Origin: Pseudomonadota bacterium
Lineage (GTDB): Bacteria; Pseudomonadota; Alphaproteobacteria; Sphingomonadales; Sphingomonadaceae
DNA: 10,293 nt
Reading direction: 5' to 3'
Assembly (NCBI GenBank): GCA_023390415.1
Contig: JAEWCW010000062.1
Location: 1-10,293 of the forward strand
Position 1 is the stretch's first letter, and each line of letters starts with the position of its first letter. This document shows positions 6,288 through 10,293 of this stretch, piece by piece. The translations under genes were made by a program, and so were the position numbers. The notes below the pieces were generated by a model. It did not search any database, was not told the origin of the DNA, and saw nothing but the letters and a program-made list of their open reading frames with translations.

Positions 6288-7520
6288 ATGCGTTCCTTCC
6301 TTCTGGCCGCGCTCGGCCTTGCCATCGCCGGCTGGGCGAGCGTGCCCGCTCCCGCCCCCACCGTCGCGGCGGCGCCGGCGGAAGCGCGCGCGCCGGTCAC
6401 CATCCTGGTCTCGATCGACGGCTTCCGGGCGGATTATCTCGACCGCGGGATCACGCCGAACCTCAGCGCGCTTGCGGCGCGGGGCGCGCGGGCGGCGATG
6501 CGGCCGTCCTTCCCGACCAAGACCTTCCCCAACCATTATACGATCGTCACCGGCCTCCGGCCCGACCGCAACGGCATCGTCGACAACAATATGGAGGATC
6601 CGCGCCGCCCGGGCGTCACCTTCTCGATGGGCAATGCGGCGCAGGCGCTCGATTCCTTCTGGTGGGACGAGGCCGAGCCGATCTGGGCGAGCGCCGAGCG
6701 CGTCGGAATCCGCACCGCCACCCTGTTCTGGCCGGGCTCGGAAGTCGCCCATGGCGGGCTCCGCCCGTCGGCCTGGCAGCGCTTCGACGAGAACATCACC
6801 GGCGCCCAGCGCGTGGAAGCGGTGATGGACTGGATGCGGCGGCCGGCGGGGATCCGGCCGCGCTTCGTCACCCTCTATTTCGACGCGGTCGACACGGCCG
6901 GCCACCATTTCGGCCCGGACGCGGCCGAGACCGACCAGGCGATCGCGGAGACCGACGCGCGGGTCGGCGATCTCCTCGCCGGCCTCGAGGCGCTCGGCCA
7001 GCCGGCCAACATCGTCGTCGTCGCCGATCACGGCATGGCCGCGACCGGTCCCGCCCGGGTCGTGCCGATCGCCAGCCTGGTCGATCCCGCCAGGGTCCGG
7101 ATCATCAGCGATGGTGCCCATGCGGCGCTCCAGCCGCTGCCCGGCCGCGAGGAAGAGGTGGCCGCGGCGCTGCTCCGCCCACGCGACCATGTCCAATGCT
7201 GGCGCCGCAGCGCCATCCCCGAGCGCCTCCATTACGGCTCCAACCCACGCGTCGCGGCCTTCATCTGCGTGGCCGAGGCGGGCTGGCTGCTGACCCGGCC
7301 GGACCGGGAGCCGATGTTCGGCGGCGCCCATGGCTACGACCCGGCGTCCGACGAGATGCTCGCCCTCTTCGTCGCCGCCGGCCCCGCCTTCCGCTCAGGG
7401 ACGACTCTGCCGACCTTCGACAACGTCCACGTCTACCCCCTCCTCGCCCGCCTGATCGGAATCGCCCCGCGCCCGAGCGACGGGGATGCGGCGGCGACCG
7501 AAGCGGCGCTGGCGCGATAG
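6288..7520 (+). CDS. Secreted NPP-type nucleotide pyrophosphatase/phosphodiesterase
   Basis: A 410-residue exported enzyme of the alkaline-phosphatase superfamily, type I phosphodiesterase / nucleotide pyrophosphatase (ENPP-like). All the expected zinc and catalytic positions are present: D44 (SIDGFRADY), the nucleophile T79 (KTFPNHYT), N100, D202 and H206 (DTAGHHFG), D247 and H248 (ADHGM), and H348 (GGAHGY). It probably hydrolyses nucleotides or phosphodiesters in the periplasm. Residues 1-18 form a signal peptide with no lipobox Cys, followed by an Ala/Pro linker. The frame could open at TTG 6282, but ATG 6288 is the natural start. It is the last gene of the ychF group; the inverted repeat at 7542 begins 22 bases after its stop. 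Confidence 0.93.
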   Translation: MRSFLLAALGLAIAGWASVPAPAPTVAAAPAEARAPVTILVSIDGFRADYLDRGITPNLSALAARGARAAMRPSFPTKTFPNHYTIVTGLRPDRNGIVDNNMEDPRRPGVTFSMGNAAQALDSFWWDEAEPIWASAERVGIRTATLFWPGSEVAHGGLRPSAWQRFDENITGAQRVEAVMDWMRRPAGIRPRFVTLYFDAVDTAGHHFGPDAAETDQAIAETDARVGDLLAGLEALGQPANIVVVADHGMAATGPARVVPIASLVDPARVRIISDGAHAALQPLPGREEEVAAALLRPRDHVQCWRRSAIPERLHYGSNPRVAAFICVAEAGWLLTRPDREPMFGGAHGYDPASDEMLALFVAAGPAFRSGTTLPTFDNVHVYPLLARLIGIAPRPSDGDAAATEAALAR

Positions 7521-7541
7521 GGCGAGGCACCCGAGCAGGGC

Positions 7542-7657
7542 CCGTCATCCCAGCGAAGGCTGGGATCTCAGGACGAGAAGTCTAAAGCGTCCGTGCTGCG
7601 CTGCATCGGCGGCGGCGCCTACTCTCGCTGAGATCCCAGCCTTCGCTGGGATGACGG
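7542..7657. repeat. Perfect 30-bp inverted repeat with hairpin arms (dispersed-repeat type)
   Basis: The left arm 7542-7571 and right arm 7628-7657 are perfect reverse complements over 30 bases, separated by 56 bases. Each arm also contains ATCCCAGC-GAAG-GCTGGGAT or its complement, an 8-bp stem with a 4-base loop. Translated, the arms give 'VIPAKAGIS' and 'IPAFAGMT', strings known from spurious ORFs over dispersed palindromes in proteobacterial genomes. It encodes nothing itself. It lies 22 bases after the phosphodiesterase stop and may also help to end or stabilise that transcript, though there is no T run. Confidence 0.85.
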
Positions 7658-7730
7658 TCTCGCGCTGGCGTCTCGGCAAACCGGTTTCGCTCTGCTACCT
7701 GCCCGGGGCGACGAGCGAAGGAGCGTGCGG

Positions 7731-8180
7731 GTGATCTATTTCGAGGATCTGGAAGTCGGCGCCGAGACCTATTTCGGTTCGTACGAGGTGACCCGCGAGG
7801 AGGTGCTCGAGTTCGCGCGCAAATATGATCCCCAGCCCTTCCACCTCTCGGACGAGGCCGCAGCCAGGACCCATTTCGGCCGCCTCGCCGCGAGCGGCTG
7901 GCACACCTGCGCGATGACGATGGCGACGCTGGTGCGCCACATGGGCGACGAGCCCCAGGCGGGCCTCGGCTCGCCGGGCGTGGACGAGCTGCGCTGGCTG
8001 AAGCCGGTCTATCCGGGCGACACGCTGCACGTGCGGGGCAGGATCGTCGAGACCCGCCCGTCTCGCTCGAAGCCGGACCTCGGCTCGTTCCGGACTCAGA
8101 TGACGGTGACCAATCAGGACGAGGTGCCGGTCCTCACCTTCACCTCGATCGTCCTGATCCGGCGCCGGCCCCAGGGCTAG
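7731..8180 (+). CDS. MaoC-family hotdog dehydratase/hydratase
   Basis: A 149-residue single-hotdog protein of the MaoC / (R)-specific enoyl-CoA hydratase family, of usual length. The hydratase motif is FARKYDPQPFHLS (about 25-37), carrying the family's catalytic Asp and His, followed by the usual loop FGRLAASGWHT. The late motif VDELRWLKPVYPGDTL is also typical. The substrate is probably an enoyl-CoA, but other acyl thioesters are possible. The start was moved from GTG 7725 to GTG 7731: the AAGGAG at 7718-7723 is one base from the first and seven from the second. The gene stands alone on the plus strand and converges on the lipoprotein gene, with three bases between the two stop codons. Confidence 0.9.
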   Translation: MIYFEDLEVGAETYFGSYEVTREEVLEFARKYDPQPFHLSDEAAARTHFGRLAASGWHTCAMTMATLVRHMGDEPQAGLGSPGVDELRWLKPVYPGDTLHVRGRIVETRPSRSKPDLGSFRTQMTVTNQDEVPVLTFTSIVLIRRRPQG

Positions 8181-8190
8181 GCTTTAGCCC
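8174..8190. terminator. Small hairpin spanning both convergent stop codons
   Basis: GGGCTA (8174-8179) pairs with TAGCCC (8185-8190) around a 5-base loop. The hairpin includes the stop of the hydratase gene (8178-8180) and that of the lipoprotein gene (8184-8186). There is no T tract on either side, so a terminator role is only suggested. Confidence 0.25.
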
Positions 8191-8633
8191 CTGCGGCCGC
8201 GCCAGCGGCGCCCGTCGCCGCGATCGTCGCGCCAGCGGCGGTCGTCGCGGCCCCGCCAGTTGCGGTCGTCGCGCCGCTCCCAGCGGTCCCAGCGCTCCCA
8301 ACGGCGGTCGTTCCAGTCGCGCCCTTCCCAGCGGCCGCGGCGGTCGTACCAATAGCGGCGCTGGTCGTCGTTCCAGCGGTGCGGGCGGCGGTAGCTGTCG
8401 TAGACGTAGACTCCCCAGCCCGGATAATAATAGTCGCCGTACCACCCGTACCAGGGGTCATAGGCCCCGTAGCAATCGTAATAATATGGATCGCAATAGG
8501 CCCCGCCGCCGCCATAGCCTACGGCGGCATAGCCGCGGCCGTAGCCATAGCCGTAATCGTCATAGGCGCAGCCGCCCAATGCGAGGCCGGAGGCGATGAG
8601 GAGAGCGGGAAGGCGGAGGCGGCGGAGCGACAT
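8184..8633 (-). CDS. Low-complexity lipoprotein, Tyr/Gly-rich then Trp/Arg/Asp-rich
   Basis: A 149-residue protein with an Arg-rich start, a hydrophobic stretch and the lipobox LGGC (C22), so it should be a lipidated envelope protein. Residues 24-80 are packed with Tyr, Gly and Trp (YGYGYGRGY, YYYDCYG, WYGWYGDYYY) and hold two further cysteines (C47, C54). Residues 81-149 are a degenerate repeat of R-W/D-x-R-W and RDDR units, strongly basic and aromatic. It has no recognised domain, and no function is claimed. Coding is supported by the lipobox, the ribosome site (GGGAG, 8 bases from the ATG) and an EcfG-type promoter at the right distance, which suggests stress induction. An alternative frame on the same strand gives only a Thr/Ala-rich shadow. 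Confidence 0.72.
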   Translation of the reverse strand: MSLRRLRLPALLIASGLALGGCAYDDYGYGYGRGYAAVGYGGGGAYCDPYYYDCYGAYDPWYGWYGDYYYPGWGVYVYDSYRRPHRWNDDQRRYWYDRRGRWEGRDWNDRRWERWDRWERRDDRNWRGRDDRRWRDDRGDGRRWRGRRG

Positions 8634-8689
8634 AGCGAGGACTCCCGAAGCGTCGCGACCGCACCAGATCAGCCGCGGAACCGGCTGAA

Positions 8690-8714
8690 AACGCTTTGGT
8701 TAACGGGAGGTTCC
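8690..8714 (-). promoter_or_regulatory. EcfG-type general stress promoter of the lipoprotein gene
   Basis: On the minus strand, GGAAC (8710-8714) and CGTT (8690-8693) are separated by exactly 16 bases. This matches the published alphaproteobacterial EcfG consensus GGAAC-N16/17-CGTT. It points at the lipoprotein gene, whose ATG at 8633 is 56 bases beyond the -10 box. Regulation by EcfG/PhyR-NepR is inferred from the match alone. Confidence 0.65.
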
Positions 8715-8746
8715 ACCAACGAAACGAAAGGGGTCCGGAACGCAGA

Positions 8747-8769
8747 ACCCCTCCCAAAGAGGGAGGGGT
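8747..8769. repeat. GC-rich palindrome upstream of the lipoprotein gene
   Basis: ACCCCTCCC (8747-8755) and GGGAGGGGT (8761-8769) form a perfect 9-bp stem with loop AAAGA. The left half could instead pair with AGGGGT at 8729-8734. It resembles the short CCCTCC palindromes often scattered between sphingomonad genes. No T run follows on either strand. Confidence 0.5.
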
Positions 8770-8849
8770 GTCGGGTGCGGTGGAGCTCCCGGAAACGACG
8801 GCTATCGACCCGCTGGCGCTTCCTGTGCGGGGGCCCCGCCGCCACCCTG

Positions 8850-8874
8850 CCCTCCTCCCGCGCGGGGAGGAGGG
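8850..8874 (-). terminator. Hairpin after petC, possible end of the bc1 operon
   Basis: CCCTCCTCCC (8850-8859) and GGGAGGAGGG (8865-8874) make a perfect 10-bp stem with a 5-base loop, 16 bases beyond the petC stop on the minus strand. No T run follows on that strand, so it may work as a 3' stabilising structure or a weak terminator. Confidence 0.45.
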
Positions 8875-8890
8875 TTGTTCGGGGTCAGGC

Positions 8891-9820
8891 TCAGCCGGCG
8901 ATTCCGGCGTCGCTCTTCGCCTGCTCGGTCTTCGCCATGTTCTCGGGATCGAGCGGGCCGGTCGCGCGGACCTTCCGCTTCGCCGTCGACCACACGTTCT
9001 TGTAGGCGAAGTAAGCGAGCACGGAGGCGAAGATCATGAAGATCAGGACCGCCCAGCCGGCGCGGTGGCGCCGCTGCAGGCTCGGCTCCGCGGTCCACAT
9101 CAGAAAGGCGGCGACGTCCTGCGACATCTGGTCGACCGTGGCCGGCGTGCCGTCCTCATACTGGACCTGGCCGTTGCCGGTGAGGGGCGGCGGCATGGCG
9201 AGGTTGAGGTTCGGGAAATAGGGGTTGAAGTGCAGCCCCTGGCCCGGACGATTCTCGGCCGGGAGCGCCTCGCCATCATGGTTGCGATAGGTCGCCGGGT
9301 CGCGATAGCCCGAGAGCAGGGACGCGATATAGTCGGCGCCGCCGTGGCGCGACTTGGCGATCAGCGAGAGGTCCGGCGGAACCGCATTGTTGTTGGCGGC
9401 ACGCGCGGCGACGTCGTTCGCATAGGGGTGCGGGAAGCGGTCGGCCGGAAGGCCGGCGCGGGTCGCGGGCTCGCCGGTCTCCGGATTGACGTCCGGAACC
9501 TGGATCTCGGACGCGATCTTGCGGACCTCGGCCTCGGAATAGCCGATCTCGGAGAGGTTGCGGAAGGCGACCTGGTTGATTCCGTGGCAGCCCGCGCAGA
9601 CCTCGCGATAGACCCGGAAGCCGCGCTGCAGCTGCTGGTTGTCGTAGGTGCCGAACGGCCCTTCGAACGAGAAGCTGTAGTCGCGCGGATGCTCGTGGAA
9701 GCGATGCTCCGCGGTCTCGTGCGGCTCGGCGCCGATATAGGCGAAGACGCCGGTGAACAGCGAGACGCTGGCGACGAGGACGAAGCCGAAGCCGATCAGG
9801 ATGGCGATCAGACGAACCAT
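8891..9820 (-). CDS. petC: Cytochrome c1 of the bc1 complex
   Basis: A 309-residue membrane-anchored c-type cytochrome, subunit of ubiquinol:cytochrome c oxidoreductase (complex III). It has a signal/anchor at about 4-28, haem attachment motif CAGCH (75-79), the PNLNLAMPPPL segment with the axial M209, and a C-terminal membrane anchor (about 254-274) followed by 35 charged residues. It passes electrons from the Rieske centre to a soluble or membrane cytochrome c on the periplasmic side. The open frame extends upstream to 10060, but the ATG at 9820 begins the signal and has AAGAGG upstream. It starts 14 bases after the cytochrome b stop, as in petABC (fbcFBC) operons. A GC-rich hairpin 16 bases beyond the stop may end the operon. 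Confidence 0.96.
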   Translation of the reverse strand: MVRLIAILIGFGFVLVASVSLFTGVFAYIGAEPHETAEHRFHEHPRDYSFSFEGPFGTYDNQQLQRGFRVYREVCAGCHGINQVAFRNLSEIGYSEAEVRKIASEIQVPDVNPETGEPATRAGLPADRFPHPYANDVAARAANNNAVPPDLSLIAKSRHGGADYIASLLSGYRDPATYRNHDGEALPAENRPGQGLHFNPYFPNLNLAMPPPLTGNGQVQYEDGTPATVDQMSQDVAAFLMWTAEPSLQRRHRAGWAVLIFMIFASVLAYFAYKNVWSTAKRKVRATGPLDPENMAKTEQAKSDAGIAG

Positions 9821-9834
9821 GATCGATGAACCTC

Positions 9835-10293
9835 TTAAGCTGCCGGCTGCGCGGTGGCGCCGCCCGTCGGCGCACCGTAGGGCGCGGCTTCCGCCTTCTC
9901 GCCGTGGAGCACGCTTTCGGAGATGGAATTGGGAAGCGGAAGCGTCCGTTCGATCTTGGACAGGATCGGCAGGATGATCAGGAAGTGGGCGAAATAGTAG
10001 ATCGTCGCCGCCTGGCTGATCATGACGTAGGGCTCCTCGGCGGGCAGACCGCCCATCCATCCGAGGATCAGCACGTCGACCACCAGGATCCAGAAGAAGA
10101 TCTTGAACTTCGGCCGATAATTGCCCGAGCGCACCGGCGAGTTATCAAGCCAGGGCAGGAAGAACAGAAGGACGATCGAGCCGAACATGGCGATCACGCC
10201 CCACAGCTTCGCCGGCAGGATGAAGTCCACGGTGAAGGCGCGCAGGATCGCGTAGAAGGGCCAGAAATACCATTCGGGAACGATGTGCGCCGG
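9835..10293 (-). CDS. petB: Cytochrome b of the bc1 complex, C-terminal part (cut by window edge)
   Basis: The reading frame is open to the right edge, giving the last 152 residues of cytochrome b. The visible part begins PAHIVPEWYFWPFYAILRAF, which includes the PEWY motif that lines the quinol-oxidation (Qo) site. Three hydrophobic helices follow (about 24-47, 66-86 and 93-117 of the visible part), corresponding to the last helices of the protein, and then a 35-residue Ala/Gly/Pro-rich tail. The apparent start at 10230 is an internal GTG, not a real start. The Rieske gene petA would be expected beyond the window. The stop is 14 bases before petC. Only the 5' part is missing; I see no damage in the visible part. 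Confidence 0.95.
   Translation of the reverse strand, partial: PAHIVPEWYFWPFYAILRAFTVDFILPAKLWGVIAMFGSIVLLFFLPWLDNSPVRSGNYRPKFKIFFWILVVDVLILGWMGGLPAEEPYVMISQAATIYYFAHFLIILPILSKIERTLPLPNSISESVLHGEKAEAAPYGAPTGGATAQPAA

Noticed and set aside
7486..7734. Small ORF with PAFAGMT string
   Set aside because: It is a translation of the inverted-repeat element, a well-known source of false small ORFs.
8184..8630. Repeated GTCGT/CAGCGG motifs as a possible CRISPR or tandem-repeat array
   Set aside because: The repeats are degenerate, have no constant spacers, and are explained by the RW/RDDR codons of the lipoprotein gene.
8677..8701. Plus-strand GGAAC-N17-GTT resembling a second stress promoter
   Set aside because: It overlaps the better minus-strand site and points at no plus-strand gene, only the antisense of petC.
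8696..9829. 377-residue plus-strand open frame opposite petC
   Set aside because: Antisense shadow of cytochrome c1; no recognisable domain and it runs through the intergenic palindromes.

Overview
The window reads as chromosomal DNA from a GC-rich alphaproteobacterium, most likely a sphingomonad (Sphingomonadales). The support is the high GC content, a bc1-complex operon with alphaproteobacterial features, several small secreted or lipoprotein genes of a style common in that order, and a promoter matching the alphaproteobacterial EcfG stress consensus (GGAAC-N16-CGTT). The lineage call is inference from gene content, not from a marker gene. Thirteen protein-coding genes are supported. I see no tRNA, rRNA, CRISPR array, transposase or phage gene.

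Layout, left to right. (1) 29-1112, plus strand: a ferritin-like di-iron protein followed by a small secreted DUF4087 protein. (2) 1114-3223, minus strand: three secreted proteins of unknown function. Two are tandem paralogues, about 87% identical over their shared 198 residues and repeated with a 714-bp period. The third overlaps the end of the second and is built from an internal two-cysteine repeat. (3) 3274-3942, plus strand: a putative 2-oxoglutarate/Fe(II) oxygenase, divergent from the paralogue pair. (4) 4209-7520, plus strand: a tight probable operon of the ribosome-associated ATPase YchF, an aldo/keto reductase and a secreted NPP-type phosphodiesterase. (5) 7521-7730: an intergenic region holding a perfect 30-bp inverted repeat, each arm of which is itself a hairpin. 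(6) 7731-8180, plus strand: a MaoC-type hotdog hydratase, convergent with (7) 8184-8633, minus strand, a Tyr/Gly- and Trp/Arg-rich lipoprotein behind the EcfG-type promoter. (8) 8891-10293, minus strand: the end of the respiratory bc1 operon, with cytochrome c1 complete and cytochrome b cut by the window edge.

Most of the window is ordinary housekeeping or accessory chromosome. I did not find a convincing new multi-gene defence or mobile system. The parts that most repay a second look are the paralogue cluster at 1114-3303 (duplicated promoters, a leftover footprint of the neighbouring gene, a 53-bp identical tract, and the two-repeat third protein), the stress promoter of the lipoprotein, and the inverted-repeat element at 7542-7657. 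Antisense open frames are long throughout because of the GC-rich codon bias; I treated them as shadows.
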